A stretch of DNA of 64,000 bases from the NCBI RefSeq assembly GCF_947090785.1, contig NZ_OX352320.1, positions 558,001 through 622,000 of the forward strand. Reading direction: 5' to 3'. This stretch comes from Rheinheimera sp. MM224. GTDB taxonomy: Bacteria > Pseudomonadota > Gammaproteobacteria > Enterobacterales > Alteromonadaceae. This document shows positions 32,879 to 43,045 of this stretch, in pieces (within the stretch, counting starts at the first letter, position 1; every line of letters begins with the position of its first letter). Made by a program: the position numbers and the translations under genes. The notes beneath the pieces are model-generated. The model did not search any database and was not told the origin of the DNA. It was given only the letters and a program-made list of their open reading frames with translations.

Positions 32879-34294
32879 TTAGAACCTGTATTCCCAGGTG
32901 GTGGCTGCAGCCACTTCATCAGCCCCTTCAGCCAGTAATGGCGATTTATCCAGATAACGTAGCTGCAAGCTCAGTAAGCCATTAAAGAATGGTCGTCTGT
33001 GTTCCGCTTTCGCCTGCCAGCTTTGTTCACTTTCACCGGCATTGTCATAATAATTAGCCAGATACAGATGGCCTGACCAACTAATACCATCATAGGTCTG
33101 GTAATGATAACCGGCACTCAGTACCTTGGCATCTTTGCCATAACCACTGCCAATCACTCTGCCGTATCTGCTGTAACCTTGAGGGTATAACTCGCCCTGA
33201 TAGGCACAATCGCCTTTCACTACTGAATCAGGGCAATCAATATAGGTATCTGAGTACTCCATATTGACCGTATGAATACCTGAACTATTACCCCAATAAC
33301 TGCGCACACCAGCCAGTAACAAGGGATTATCTGGCAAATCTTCGGCGTTATCGTCATCGGCCAGTTCCACATAAGCGGTCAGAGGCTGGTTCAACAGATT
33401 AAAGTGGTAACTTAAATCTATAGCTGCTCTTTGGTCTGAGTTGGCGTCTGATTCATCTTTATTAACAACCACATCCCACCAGTCGCCAAAACCGTTATTT
33501 TTACCCTGACCACCCCATTGACTAACACGGGATACACCCAGCTCCAGAGTGGCAGTAGGTCTGAAGTTAAAGCGTCCACCCCAGTAGCGGGTTTGACTGA
33601 CTGGACTTTGATGTTCACCTAAACCTATAAAGGTGGTGAAACTCCATGGACCTAACCAGTTAAGCACAGGCAAATCTATCGCATCCCAGCCATGACGACT
33701 TAAACGCACAGAAGGCAAAGGTCTGGCATTATTGCTTTGTAACAACGCACTTTGTTGACCCGGCCCCCACCAGGTACTGATCTGATCGACGGACACTACC
33801 CAATTCCCCAGCAAAGCAGCCAAATAACTGTTGTCGTAAGTTAAATCCTGTTCAGTACTGCCGTCGTGTAATTTGCGGTAATGCACTTCTGAGCGGCCCG
33901 CAAAGATATCATTTTGAAATTCACTAAACACAGTGATGCTGGCTTTTTCTGAATAAGTTTCGCCAAAACTCTGAATGCCCATCTCCTCAGAGTTGGCTTT
34001 CAGTTTAATACCAGCGGTTTTGTCACTTTCATTGACATTCAGCGCCTTGCGAACATGAGCCAGAGCAAAAGTCACTTCTTCGCTATAACGGCGATTTGGC
34101 ACCATAGCCAAATCTTTGGCGATATTTTTCCACATCAATGGATAGGTATTCACAGGTCCACTGATTAAACCTGCATGAGACAAGGTTTGTAGGGACTGGC
34201 GCAGGTAATTATCCTGCGTATCCATCCAGGGGGTGGCTTGTGCTGATAAGGCCAGAACAGCCAAGGTAAAAGTACTAAGCTGAAGTTTTTTCAT
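32879..34294 (-). CDS. Wzi-family outer-membrane beta-barrel (capsule-assembly-like)
   Basis: 471 residues. Signal peptide 1-20 (MKKLQLSTFTLAVLALSAQA), then TPWMDTQDNYLRQSLQTLSH and NTYPLMWKNIAKDL, the standard N-terminus of the Wzi family, followed by a barrel with repeated aromatic-rich strands and terminal TWEYRF. Wzi anchors capsule polysaccharide in E. coli; in marine gammaproteobacteria homologues are often isolated from capsule loci, as here, so surface polysaccharide binding or a porin-like role is possible. Its start lies just beyond the tandem repeat that trails coaD. No capsule synthesis genes are near. Confidence 0.85.
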   Translation of the reverse strand: MKKLQLSTFTLAVLALSAQATPWMDTQDNYLRQSLQTLSHAGLISGPVNTYPLMWKNIAKDLAMVPNRRYSEEVTFALAHVRKALNVNESDKTAGIKLKANSEEMGIQSFGETYSEKASITVFSEFQNDIFAGRSEVHYRKLHDGSTEQDLTYDNSYLAALLGNWVVSVDQISTWWGPGQQSALLQSNNARPLPSVRLSRHGWDAIDLPVLNWLGPWSFTTFIGLGEHQSPVSQTRYWGGRFNFRPTATLELGVSRVSQWGGQGKNNGFGDWWDVVVNKDESDANSDQRAAIDLSYHFNLLNQPLTAYVELADDDNAEDLPDNPLLLAGVRSYWGNSSGIHTVNMEYSDTYIDCPDSVVKGDCAYQGELYPQGYSRYGRVIGSGYGKDAKVLSAGYHYQTYDGISWSGHLYLANYYDNAGESEQSWQAKAEHRRPFFNGLLSLQLRYLDKSPLLAEGADEVAAATTWEYRF

Positions 34295-34315
34295 TAGGAC
34301 TAAAATCCGTGTTTT

Positions 34316-35020
<705 letters not shown>

Positions 35021-35090
35021 CTAGAGTTTTTAATCGAATTGGCGTTACTATAGCAAATTAATAAAAAATAAATAAAAAAGAAATACGCGG

Positions 35091-35750
35091 ATGGACAAGA
35101 AGCTACGAACCAAAGACAAGATACTGCAGGCAAGTATTGAGTTGTTTAACCAGCAGGGTGAGCGTTGCATCACCACCAATCATATAGCAGCACATCTGGG
35201 CATTAGTCCGGGCAATCTGTATTACCACTTTCGCAATAAAGAAGACATAGTGCGGAATATCTTCCGCGAATACGCTAAGTTGCTCGACAACAGACTGCAG
35301 CCTCCAAGCCAGCCGTCAGAAGCATTGGACTCGCTAGCTCAATATCTTGATGTGGTGTTTGAGCTGATGTGGCGTTTCCATTTCTTTTACGCCAACCTAC
35401 CGGATATTTTGTCTCGGGATCAAGCGCTGCAACAGGATTATTTAGCTGTGCAAAAGGCGGTGCTGGCAAAAGTCATTTCAGTATTGAGTGCATTAAAAAA
35501 GGCTGAAGTGATAGCGATAGATGATGCAGACATCGCCAATTTTGCTCACACCATCAAACTGGTGGTGACTTTCTGGATCAGTTATCTAAAAACCCAGGAG
35601 CCACAAACCACCATGAACAAAGAGCAGGCTTATCTTGGTGTGCTCAAAGTACTGTTGTTATTTAAACCTTATGCCACAGCTCATGCTCTGCCACGTATAG
35701 AAAAATTGCAGCAGCATTATCAAGCTTTGTCCGGTGATCAGAGGCTCTAA
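35091..35750 (+). CDS. TetR-family transcriptional regulator
   Basis: 219 residues. N-terminal helix-turn-helix (TKDKILQASIELFNQQGERC, TTNHIAAHLGISPGNLYYHF) and an all-helical C-terminal ligand domain with a TetR_C-type MWRFHFFYANLPDILSRD segment, common in regulators of fatty-acid or unknown metabolism in marine gammaproteobacteria. It is divergent from coaD and 138 bases upstream of kbl. Whether it controls kbl-tdh or coaD is not evident; no clear palindromic operator was found in the AT-rich gap before it. Confidence 0.9.
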   Translation: MDKKLRTKDKILQASIELFNQQGERCITTNHIAAHLGISPGNLYYHFRNKEDIVRNIFREYAKLLDNRLQPPSQPSEALDSLAQYLDVVFELMWRFHFFYANLPDILSRDQALQQDYLAVQKAVLAKVISVLSALKKAEVIAIDDADIANFAHTIKLVVTFWISYLKTQEPQTTMNKEQAYLGVLKVLLLFKPYATAHALPRIEKLQQHYQALSGDQRL

Positions 35751-35792
35751 ACTTGTTAGTGGCAACAATTTGCTACGCAACTAATCCGATCT

Positions 35793-35820
35793 GCAGCCTT
35801 TTCTGACAGAAAAGCGCTGC
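35793..35820 (+). terminator. Hairpin after the TetR gene
   Basis: GCAGC-CTTTTCT-gac-AGAAAAG-c-GCTGC, a 12-pair stem with one bulge, 43 bases after the TetR stop. No T-run follows, so it may instead be a leader structure of kbl. Confidence 0.4.
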
Positions 35821-35888
35821 ATCCCTTGCGCTTAGTGATTACAATACGGCGGTTTTTACCAAGTCCCTCAGCCTTTCTGGAGAAAGTT

Positions 35889-37085
35889 ATGCGAACGACT
35901 CCTTTCCTTGCACACTTACAACAACAAATAGAAGACGTAAAAGTGCAGGGCCTGTACAAAGCTGAACGAGTGATAAGCTCTCAGCAGCAAGCTAGCGTGA
36001 CCGTAGGTCATGAACAGGTTTTAAATTTTTGCGCCAATAACTACTTAGGTTTAGCCAATAACCCGGAACTGATTAAAGCCGCTCAGCAAGGTCTGGATTC
36101 ACACGGTTTTGGTGTCGCTTCTGTGCGTTTTATCTGCGGTACTCAGGATATTCACAAAGAACTGGAACAAAAAATAAGCGGCTTTTTAGGCACTGAAGAT
36201 ACTATTTTGTATTCCTCTTGTTTTGATGCCAACGGTGGTTTATTCGAAACCATTTTAGGTGCTGAAGACGCGGTAATTTCAGATTCGTTAAACCATGCTT
36301 CTATTATCGATGGCGTGCGTTTATGTAAAGCCAAACGCTATCGTTATGCCAATAACGATATGGCCGAATTAGAAGCTCAGTTGAAACAAGCTGATGCCGA
36401 TGGCGCCCGTTTTAAACTCATTGCCACAGACGGTGTGTTTTCAATGGATGGCGTGATTGCCGACTTAAAATCCATCTGTGATTTAGCTGATAAATACAAT
36501 GCACTGGTGATGGTTGATGACAGTCATGCTGTAGGTTTTGTTGGTAAAAATGGCCGCGGCACCCACGAATACTGCGACGTGCTGGAACGTGTTGATATTA
36601 TCACCGGCACTTTAGGCAAAGCCTTAGGTGGTGCTTCAGGTGGTTATACTTCTGGCAAAAAAGAAGTGATTGAGTGGTTACGTCAGCGTTCACGTCCTTA
36701 TTTGTTCTCTAACTCTTTAGCGCCTTCTATTGTTACAGCCTCTATTAAAGTGCTGGACTTACTGGCAAACGGTGATGCGCTGCGCGCTAAATTATGGGAA
36801 AACGTCAGTTATTTCCGCGAAAAAATGTCAGCTGCAGGTTTTACGCTGGCAGGCAAGGATCACGCTATTATTCCTGTGATGTTAGGTGATGCCAAAGTAG
36901 CAGCTGAAATGGCGCGCCGTATGCTCGCTGAAGGCATTTATGTAGTGGGATTCTCTTTCCCTGTAGTGCCAAAAGATCAGGCGCGTATCCGCACTCAGAT
37001 CTCTGCCGCACATAACAAAGAACACCTGGATAAGGCTATCAGCGCCTTTATTCGTATTGGTAAAGAAATGGGCGTAATTGCCTGA
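35889..37085 (+). CDS. kbl: 2-amino-3-ketobutyrate CoA ligase (glycine C-acetyltransferase)
   Basis: 398 residues, as in E. coli Kbl. A PLP-dependent alpha-oxoamine synthase that cleaves 2-amino-3-ketobutyrate with CoA to glycine and acetyl-CoA. Visible motifs: [52 protein letters not shown] and the PLP-lysine in [18 protein letters not shown]. The ATG at 35889 follows GGAGAAAG; upstream in-frame codons belong to the leader. It lies 10 bases before tdh, forming the threonine-to-glycine pathway. Confidence 0.96.
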   Translation: MRTTPFLAHLQQQIEDVKVQGLYKAERVISSQQQASVTVGHEQVLNFCANNYLGLANNPELIKAAQQGLDSHGFGVASVRFICGTQDIHKELEQKISGFLGTEDTILYSSCFDANGGLFETILGAEDAVISDSLNHASIIDGVRLCKAKRYRYANNDMAELEAQLKQADADGARFKLIATDGVFSMDGVIADLKSICDLADKYNALVMVDDSHAVGFVGKNGRGTHEYCDVLERVDIITGTLGKALGGASGGYTSGKKEVIEWLRQRSRPYLFSNSLAPSIVTASIKVLDLLANGDALRAKLWENVSYFREKMSAAGFTLAGKDHAIIPVMLGDAKVAAEMARRMLAEGIYVVGFSFPVVPKDQARIRTQISAAHNKEHLDKAISAFIRIGKEMGVIA

Positions 37086-37095
37086 GGACGCCATG

Positions 37096-38118
37096 ATGAA
37101 AGCATTAGCAAAATTAAAAGCAGAACCGGGCATTTGGCAAACCGAAGTGGAAATGCCAAAAGTTGGCCCGAATGATGTTCTGATCAAAATCAAAAAAACC
37201 GCTATTTGTGGCACAGACGTGCATATCTACAAATGGGATGAATGGGCACAAAAAACTATTCCTCATGGCATGGTAGTGGGGCACGAGTATGTCGGCGAAG
37301 TAGTCGACATGGGCTCTGAAGTCCGTGGTTTTACCAAAGGCGACCGTGTATCAGGTGAAGGCCACTTAGTTTGTGGTTTCTGCCGTAACTGCCGCGCCGG
37401 TCGTGTGCATTTATGCCGCAACACCATAGGTGTAGGCGTCAACCGTGAAGGTTCTTTTGCCGAATACCTGTCTATTCCGGCTTTTAACGTCTTTAAAATT
37501 CCGGACAATATTCCGGATAATATCGCTGCTATCTTCGATCCATTTGGTAACGCAGTGCACACTGCTTTATCGTTTGACTTAGTAGGCGAAGATGTACTCA
37601 TCACAGGCGCTGGCCCTATCGGCATTATGGCTGTAGCGGTCGCACGCCATGTAGGCGCCCGCCATATCGTCATCACAGATGTGAACCCATACCGCTTAGA
37701 GTTGGCGCGTAAAATGGGTGCGACCCGTGCTGTAGACGTCAGCAAAGAAGATTTAAAAGACGTGATGAAAGAGCTTGGCATGACCGAAGGTTTTGACGTA
37801 GGTCTGGAAATGTCAGGTGTGCCTTCGGCGTTTCGTGGCATGTTAGACACTATCAATCACGGCGGAAAAATTGCCATGCTGGGTATTCCACCTTCAGATA
37901 TGGCAGTGGACTGGAACAAGGTGATTTTTAAAGGCCTAGTGATCAAAGGTATTTATGGTCGTGAAATGTTTGAAACCTGGTACAAAATGGCCAGCTTAAT
38001 TCAATCAGGCCTGGATTTAAGCCCAATAGTCACCCACGAAATGCCAATGGAAAACTACAAGGAAGGTTTTGAGATTATGTGCTCAGGCCAGTCCGGTAAA
38101 GTGATCCTTAACTGGTAA
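37096..38118 (+). CDS. tdh: L-threonine 3-dehydrogenase
   Basis: 340 residues, zinc-dependent medium-chain dehydrogenase. Oxidises threonine to 2-amino-3-ketobutyrate, the substrate of Kbl. Catalytic zinc ligands are in ICGTDVHIY and GHEYVGEV; the structural zinc cysteines are in [16 protein letters not shown]; the NAD fold has [15 protein letters not shown]. The start [14 protein letters not shown] at 37096 aligns with E. coli Tdh; an adjacent ATG at 37093 is equally readable from the GAGG that overlaps the kbl end. A hairpin follows at 38123. Confidence 0.96.
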   Translation: MKALAKLKAEPGIWQTEVEMPKVGPNDVLIKIKKTAICGTDVHIYKWDEWAQKTIPHGMVVGHEYVGEVVDMGSEVRGFTKGDRVSGEGHLVCGFCRNCRAGRVHLCRNTIGVGVNREGSFAEYLSIPAFNVFKIPDNIPDNIAAIFDPFGNAVHTALSFDLVGEDVLITGAGPIGIMAVAVARHVGARHIVITDVNPYRLELARKMGATRAVDVSKEDLKDVMKELGMTEGFDVGLEMSGVPSAFRGMLDTINHGGKIAMLGIPPSDMAVDWNKVIFKGLVIKGIYGREMFETWYKMASLIQSGLDLSPIVTHEMPMENYKEGFEIMCSGQSGKVILNW

Positions 38119-38122
38119 TTTG

Positions 38123-38151
38123 ACAGGGGCAGAGCTTTGCTTTGCCCCTGT
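38123..38151 (+). terminator. Hairpin after tdh
   Basis: ACAGGGGCA / TGCCCCTGT stem (38123-38131 with 38143-38151), four bases after the tdh stop. It lacks a T-tract, so termination is probable but not certain. Confidence 0.6.
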
Positions 38152-38225
38152 ATCCCTCTCTCTGTTTCACTCTATGTTCTGCTATTGATTTCCCACTTGG
38201 CAGCCTAAATGCGATCTGTTATCAT

Positions 38226-38244
38226 TTGATAATCATTCTTATCT
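38226..38244. promoter_or_regulatory. Candidate Fur box upstream of the ferredoxin reductase
   Basis: TTGATAATCATTCTTATCT, containing GATAAT-CATTCT-TATC in the 6-1-6 pattern of Fur sites (GATAATGATAATCATTATC), 18 bases before the ATG. A second partial match (TTATCATT) overlaps just upstream. Confidence 0.6.
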
Positions 38245-38262
38245 GAACTCACTACGGCTCCA

Positions 38263-39360
38263 ATGATCGCCCTGACTTTTGCTCTGCTGTTTTTGACATT
38301 CTTCTTATTTGGCCGTGGTTATTGGCAGCATATTGCTTTGCCAAAACTACAGAACCAGCGTTTGAAATTGCAATTGGTGCGGGTAAAACGTCAGGGTCAG
38401 TATCTGAAGTTATGGCTGCAGCATCCGGATGGTTTGTTATTACCCAAAGCCAAAGCGGGCCAGCATATCCTATTGTATGGCAAAGACTTACAGGGAAAAC
38501 CTGTCAGTCGGGCTTATTCATTGGCGCAGGATTGCAGCCAGCAGCGTTATTACCAACTGGTGATAAAAGCTGAATCGGATGGCCGTTTAAGTCAGGCATT
38601 ATTCCAGCATTTAAAAGTGGGTGATTTAGTCGAAAGCTCTTATCCACGTGGACATTTTTTATTAAACCGCTCGCGCCAGCCGCTGGTGCTGGTAGCTGGT
38701 GGTGTTGGTATTACGCCTATGCTGGCCATGGCTTATGCCGCTATCCGGCAAAAACGTCAGGTGTTTTTGGTGTATCAGGCGCGTCGTCTGGAAGATATAG
38801 TTTTTTATCCGTTACTGCGCCGTTTGCCCCGCTTACAACTTCGTATAGCTTTGACCCAACCGCCAACTGACTGGCAAGGCTTTAAAGGCCGCATTGATGC
38901 AGGTTATTTATATAAGCTGGCAGGCCCGCAGGCTCAGTATTACTTCTGTGCTTCTGCCAAAATGGTAGAGCAGCTGATTTATGACTTGGGCATTTTAGGT
39001 GCGCAGCATTGTTATGCCGAGTTTTTTAGTGCTTCGGCAAGCGAGCAAAGTTTCCCTATTGAAATCAATGGTGTATTTGCTGACAGTCAGGGCCATAAAT
39101 CAGTGCTGGACGCTATTCTGGCTGCAAGAGTTCCACTGAATTACGACTGCAAAGGCGGTTCTTGTGGTCTTTGTAAAGTGCGGGTTGTGAAAGGTGAATA
39201 CCAGCAAGTGCTGGAACCCAGTATCAGTTGTGGTGTCGATGAAGTACTGGCTTGTTGTATTCAGCCTACTTCGGCTTTGGTGTTGAGTGCGGATATTCAG
39301 ACAGAAGATTTATCGCCAGAGCAGTCGGGTGGCCTGGAACCTGCTGCAACCAGCCATTGA
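38263..39360 (+). CDS. Membrane-anchored flavodoxin/ferredoxin reductase with 2Fe-2S domain
   Basis: 365 residues. An N-terminal membrane helix (IALTFALLFLTFFLFG) is followed by an FNR module: FAD motif RAYSLAQD, NAD(P) motif VAGGVGITPMLAMAY, and a C-terminal plant-type 2Fe-2S domain with NYDCKGGSCGLCKVRVVKG and a distal Cys. It would pass electrons from NAD(P)H to an unknown acceptor such as a desaturase or a ferric-chelate. A Fur-like site lies immediately upstream, suggesting iron-regulated expression and perhaps ferric reduction. It follows tdh by 144 bases with its own promoter. Domain calls are firm; role is open. Confidence 0.9.
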   Translation: MIALTFALLFLTFFLFGRGYWQHIALPKLQNQRLKLQLVRVKRQGQYLKLWLQHPDGLLLPKAKAGQHILLYGKDLQGKPVSRAYSLAQDCSQQRYYQLVIKAESDGRLSQALFQHLKVGDLVESSYPRGHFLLNRSRQPLVLVAGGVGITPMLAMAYAAIRQKRQVFLVYQARRLEDIVFYPLLRRLPRLQLRIALTQPPTDWQGFKGRIDAGYLYKLAGPQAQYYFCASAKMVEQLIYDLGILGAQHCYAEFFSASASEQSFPIEINGVFADSQGHKSVLDAILAARVPLNYDCKGGSCGLCKVRVVKGEYQQVLEPSISCGVDEVLACCIQPTSALVLSADIQTEDLSPEQSGGLEPAATSH

Positions 39361-39714
39361 TGTATACCGCAAAACTTTTTCCTACTGGCTGTTCTTTCTA
39401 CCTTGAGATTTAAAGCTTTCGCCTTTGGCGAGATACTTTGCTTTTGCTTCGCCAAAAGAAAGTATCCAAAGAAAAGGCGACCCCAGGTCGCAGCGAAAGC
39501 CCGGCCCAAAATCGTGCGTCCAAGGCGGCTGGGTAACTCGCTCGTCGCTACCGACTCCTCACTCAAACACTCCCAGCCTTAAAACCTTGGCCACCCAATT
39601 TTGTCCGGCTCGCGCCCTAATGGGGGATTTGGTGCCAGTAGTTGGTATGGCCTTTTCTGATTGGCAGCTAAGAGCGAAAAACTGTAGTTAATTATCGTGA
39701 TTTTTCTAATGAGA
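39361..39714. repeat. Non-coding interspersed repeat-like region with long hairpin
   Basis: 354 bases without a real gene. At 39423-39471 a long stem (GATACTTT-g-CTTTTG with CAAAAG-AAAGTATC, one bulge, plus outer CTTTGG/CCAAAG) is followed by GC-rich sequence (39475-39660) with short open frames on both strands that have no ribosome binding sites. The hairpin with cttcgc loop and the following conserved-looking block resemble dispersed repeats seen in related genomes; copy number cannot be judged from one window. Confidence 0.5.
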
Positions 39715-40710
39715 TTAGCGAAGATCTACCAAAGTTGCTATGTCAGTCAAAGGGCCAAGAAAAAGCTTACGGTCTTGATTTGACAAGTTTTCACTATTGC
39801 GAATAACAAATCGGTATTCTGATTGGTAAGCAAATTTGAAGGATTTACAAAATGGAAGGTCTTCAGCTTTGATAGCGTAACTGTCAAAATAGGGATCTAC
39901 GTAACGAACATTTCCGCATTCGAGCTTCATTTTGTTTCTTCGCAAATCTTTAGTGGTATGAGTGAGTCGTTTATAAAACTCGTCAGGGTTATGAATAATG
40001 ACAGCAGCCTCAGCATTCCAATCTGCAATCATTCTGTAATTTATTGCATCAGTTAAACATAGAACCAAGTAGTCTGGTGAAGTCACTGTATATTCAAGTG
40101 ACTTCATATAACTTATACCTGATAACCCTCTAAGGATTTTTGCGGCATCTTCCGCGTCAGATTTGCTCAGATAGCGTGTAAGCGTTAACTTCAATTCATC
40201 ATCTTTTATCGAGATATTTTCCTGCATCTTATAAGCTGAAGCACTTTGCAGAAAAAGGCCGCCATCATTTATGAGTTCGTCCATAAATTGATAACTTGAG
40301 AACCGTAAAAGTAATTTTTGTGACTCATCGCAAATATGACCTTTCAGTACTTTTATTTTTTCGGCTACCTCCTTGCTTGGTTTTATCATGACATTTTTGG
40401 TTGTATCCCAAGGATTCTTATACTGCCCTGAAGATACACTACCGTGCCGCAACGCTGTTTCGGCGAAAACATCAAAAATACGCTTAAACATATTTGGCTG
40501 CTCTTTAATACACAGCTGAACCATACTTTCGTGATCAAGTCTTAGGCAGTTGTTCAGCAAATGAACTAAACGTTCCGAAAGGGCGTTGTCGGGCATGGAA
40601 GATAGATATCGGCTGCTTTGTAAGTAATGCTTTATTGCGTCACCCAAGGTAAAATTTTTTAAATCCAATTCTCGAATCAGCCAAGTGACAATCCAATTTT
40701 TACAGTACAT
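39715..40710 (-). CDS. Hypothetical protein, accessory AT-rich gene
   Basis: 331 residues, soluble, no signal peptide. I do not recognise the family. The N-terminal half is helical with many Leu (ERLVHLLNNCLRLDHESMVQ); the C-terminal half contains YLVLCLTDAINYRMIADWNA, VIIHNPDEFYKRL and FAYQSEYRFVIRNSENLSNQ with PLTDIATLVDLR at the end, a layout that recalls DUF2971-type proteins of uncertain function (weak resemblance). Base composition and codon use (many AAA, AAT, TTA) are more AT-rich than neighbours, and repeat-like sequence lies on both sides, suggesting horizontal acquisition. A role in defence or stress is conceivable but not supported. Confidence 0.65.
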   Translation of the reverse strand: MYCKNWIVTWLIRELDLKNFTLGDAIKHYLQSSRYLSSMPDNALSERLVHLLNNCLRLDHESMVQLCIKEQPNMFKRIFDVFAETALRHGSVSSGQYKNPWDTTKNVMIKPSKEVAEKIKVLKGHICDESQKLLLRFSSYQFMDELINDGGLFLQSASAYKMQENISIKDDELKLTLTRYLSKSDAEDAAKILRGLSGISYMKSLEYTVTSPDYLVLCLTDAINYRMIADWNAEAAVIIHNPDEFYKRLTHTTKDLRRNKMKLECGNVRYVDPYFDSYAIKAEDLPFCKSFKFAYQSEYRFVIRNSENLSNQDRKLFLGPLTDIATLVDLR

Positions 40711-41026
40711 CGATTTCAGTTTAGTTACAATAATTTATAGGTACAGCTAATAACTGAGTACACTGCGAATACGGGCTAACTCGTCCAATAAGTATTAGCA
40801 ACATCCAGATAGGAACTAGAGATAATCACAGCGAGTATAATCTTGGCAAGGTACGGAATGACCGCTTCTGGCACAAAGTGAAGATACAAAGGATCTCAGG
40901 AAACGGCCGGACAACTGCGTTAGCAGACCCTGTCCAGCAGGGAAGCTGGACAGGAGCCTACATGGATGTATTTACGGCGTGTCTGCGTTGTAGTTGACCG
41001 CGCCGTTTGAGTCAAATCTCAGCGGG
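40711..41026. other. Intergenic region with palindromic repeat-like element
   Basis: 316 bases without a gene. It holds a perfect 10-base inverted repeat CCTGTCCAGC / GCTGGACAGG with six-base loop (40929-40954) followed by AGCCTACATGGATGTATTTACGG-like sequence, which has the look of a dispersed intergenic element. The hairpin may also terminate dusC transcripts, although no T-run is present. The left half (40730-40900) shows nothing recognisable beyond the presumed promoter of the 39715 gene. Confidence 0.45.
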
Positions 41027-42001
41027 TCAATGTTCGGAGAGATCTGAAATCTGATGTAAAGCCCCACGCAAAGTTGCCACTAAATCCGGTGCTTTTTGTT
41101 GTAAACGCAATTGCTGGAACAACACTTCGGCTTCGACATATTGCAACTTCAGGTAGCTAAACCACTGTTTAATCCGGTTGGAGTAATACAGGCCTTTATC
41201 GCCTGCTATCTCGTAGTCTGAATACTGCAACAATAGCTCCAGTACTTGGGGCCATGGCATTTTCTGGTGAGTGCCATTGGCAAAATGCTGTTTGATATCG
41301 CGGGCTAAGCCAGGGCTGGCTAAAGCACCACGACCTAACATTAAATCCGTACTGCCGGATTGCTCTAAACATAAAGCTGCATCTTCTGGTGTCCAGATTT
41401 CGCCATTAGCCACTACATTCAAAGGTATGGTTTGGCGGATTTGTTTGATCCAGGGCCAATACGCAGGTGGTCGATAGCCATCACTTTTAGTGCGGGCGTG
41501 TACTGTCAGCTCGCTCGCTCCAGCTTCATAAATCGCGCGGGCGTTGTCGAGTGTCAGGCTGGTATCGTCAAAACCTAAACGGATTTTTGCTGTGACTGGA
41601 AACTGGGATGGTACTGCATCACGCACAGCTTTAATAATCTGGTACAGAGTTTCGGTTTCTTTTAACAGCACAGCGCCGCCGCGGCTTTTATTGACCGCTT
41701 TGGCCGGACAGCCAAAATTCAAATCGACACCAGGAGAGCCAAGTTGCACTGCACGTACTGCGTTTTCGGCAAGCCAGGCAGGTTCCTGACCTAATAACTG
41801 CACTCGCACAGGCACACCGGCTGGTGTCACTCCACCTTGTTTTAATTCAGGGCAAATACGGGTAAAAACCCGGTTGGGCAGCAGTTGGTCCACCACCCGG
41901 ACAAATTCAGTGATGCATAAATCAAAACCACCAATACGGGTTAACATATCCCGCATTAAATGATCCACCACACCCTCCATTGGGGCTAATACAATACGCA
42001 T
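41027..42001 (-). CDS. dusC: tRNA-dihydrouridine(16) synthase
   Basis: 324 residues, FMN-dependent TIM barrel that reduces U16 of tRNAs. Motifs: RIVLAPMEGVVDHLMRDML at the N-terminus (FMN phosphate side), GVDLNFGCPAKAVNKSRGGA with the catalytic cysteine, ELTVHARTKSDGYRPPAYW, VVANGEIWTPEDA and DLMLGRGALASPGLARDI. The EFVRVVDQLLPNRVFTRICPE stretch is typical of the DusC rather than DusA/DusB group. It is monocistronic or follows nothing on its strand; the HDOD gene upstream ends with its own terminator. Confidence 0.95.
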   Translation of the reverse strand: MRIVLAPMEGVVDHLMRDMLTRIGGFDLCITEFVRVVDQLLPNRVFTRICPELKQGGVTPAGVPVRVQLLGQEPAWLAENAVRAVQLGSPGVDLNFGCPAKAVNKSRGGAVLLKETETLYQIIKAVRDAVPSQFPVTAKIRLGFDDTSLTLDNARAIYEAGASELTVHARTKSDGYRPPAYWPWIKQIRQTIPLNVVANGEIWTPEDAALCLEQSGSTDLMLGRGALASPGLARDIKQHFANGTHQKMPWPQVLELLLQYSDYEIAGDKGLYYSNRIKQWFSYLKLQYVEAEVLFQQLRLQQKAPDLVATLRGALHQISDLSEH

Positions 42002-42046
42002 CTTAAATAGAACTCTGATTAGTGGATAAAGGCGTTATAAAAACAA

Positions 42047-42064
42047 AGGGAGCCTAAGCTCCCT
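42047..42064 (-). terminator. Terminator after the HDOD gene
   Basis: AGGGAGC / GCTCCCT stem with loop CTAA, followed on the minus strand by TTGTTTTTAT. It sits between the HDOD stop (42068) and the dusC start (42001). Confidence 0.85.
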
Positions 42065-42067
42065 GTC

Positions 42068-42940
42068 TCAAGCGTGGTATCTATTCGGCACACCTTGCTG
42101 CTGCAGGTAGTCGCCTAAATCATGCAGGGCCAGTTCGTCCAGCTCCAGAATATCCAGAATAGTGGCTTTATGGTGCTCCCATTCCTGATCCATATCTAAA
42201 TCCAGCAAAACTTTGTTTTCATCTGTCATATGCTCAGCCAGTTTCAGTAGAGCAAACAAACGTTTTTCGTAGATATCATTGGACGCCAGAATTAGTGCAT
42301 GGCTGTGGTGATAGGCAATCACATTGGTCAGCTCAGGTGCTAAACCCCAGGATTGAGCAATCATATAACCCAGCAGTTCGTGGGTGGTCTGGAAATTCTG
42401 ATCTTCAGCGTCAGACATACTGTAGCCTGCTAAATGAGCTTGTTTCAGCACTTTGGCATAATCTTTAAACTGGCTGCTAATCAACAGCATACCGGCATTA
42501 TGGAATAAGCCTAAGCTGTAGGCATCGTCAGCACAATCAGTACCATAACGCAGTTGCTGTGCTAACAAAGTCGCAGCATTGGCCACATTGCCGGCACTTT
42601 GCCATAGCTTTTCAGTGAAGCGGTCAGTCCGGCCTTCGCTTAAGGTAAAACGCAACACCACAGAGCTGACTAATTTTATCACCCGTGTTAAGCCTAAAAA
42701 CTTACAGGCATGTTCTACCGAACTGATTTTACGGCGCAGCCCAAAATACACAGAGTTCACCACTTTGAGGGTGAAGCCTGCAATACCCAGATCCTGATTG
42801 ATCAATTCAGCAATACGCTTGATGTTCGGATCATCACTTTCAATTTCTGCTTTGATACTCAATAAAACAGTTGGCTGAGGAGGAATGGTAAAGCCACTTA
42901 ACGCTTTTTCTACCTCGGCCATATTAATTGCTTTTGCCAT
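42068..42940 (-). CDS. HDOD-domain signalling protein
   Basis: 290 residues. An HDOD domain (about 18-215), related to HD phosphohydrolases but usually lacking catalysis: SIKAEIESDDPNIKRIAELI, GIAGFTLKVVNSVYFGLRRK, LGLFHNAGMLLI (HN in place of the HD pair) and the later HELLGYMIAQSWGL and IAYHHSHA. HDOD proteins act in signal transduction, often in motility, stress or c-di-GMP networks. The ATG at 42940 gives MAKAINMAEVEKALS; the open frame extends 23 codons more but without family character. No partner genes adjacent. Confidence 0.9.
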   Translation of the reverse strand: MAKAINMAEVEKALSGFTIPPQPTVLLSIKAEIESDDPNIKRIAELINQDLGIAGFTLKVVNSVYFGLRRKISSVEHACKFLGLTRVIKLVSSVVLRFTLSEGRTDRFTEKLWQSAGNVANAATLLAQQLRYGTDCADDAYSLGLFHNAGMLLISSQFKDYAKVLKQAHLAGYSMSDAEDQNFQTTHELLGYMIAQSWGLAPELTNVIAYHHSHALILASNDIYEKRLFALLKLAEHMTDENKVLLDLDMDQEWEHHKATILDILELDELALHDLGDYLQQQGVPNRYHA

Positions 42941-43045
42941 GCTGCTATTCCGGCGAACTGGGTGATGAAATAAAGTGCATATAGTAAAAGGCCTGCGCCT
43001 AAAAAGCAAAACGGGATCTGCAGATGCCTATCAGATAAGGCTGTT

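Noticed and set aside
39425..39691. 88-codon open frame in the intergenic element
   Set aside because: It covers a hairpin-bearing repeat-like region, is mirrored by another open frame on the opposite strand and has no start signals.
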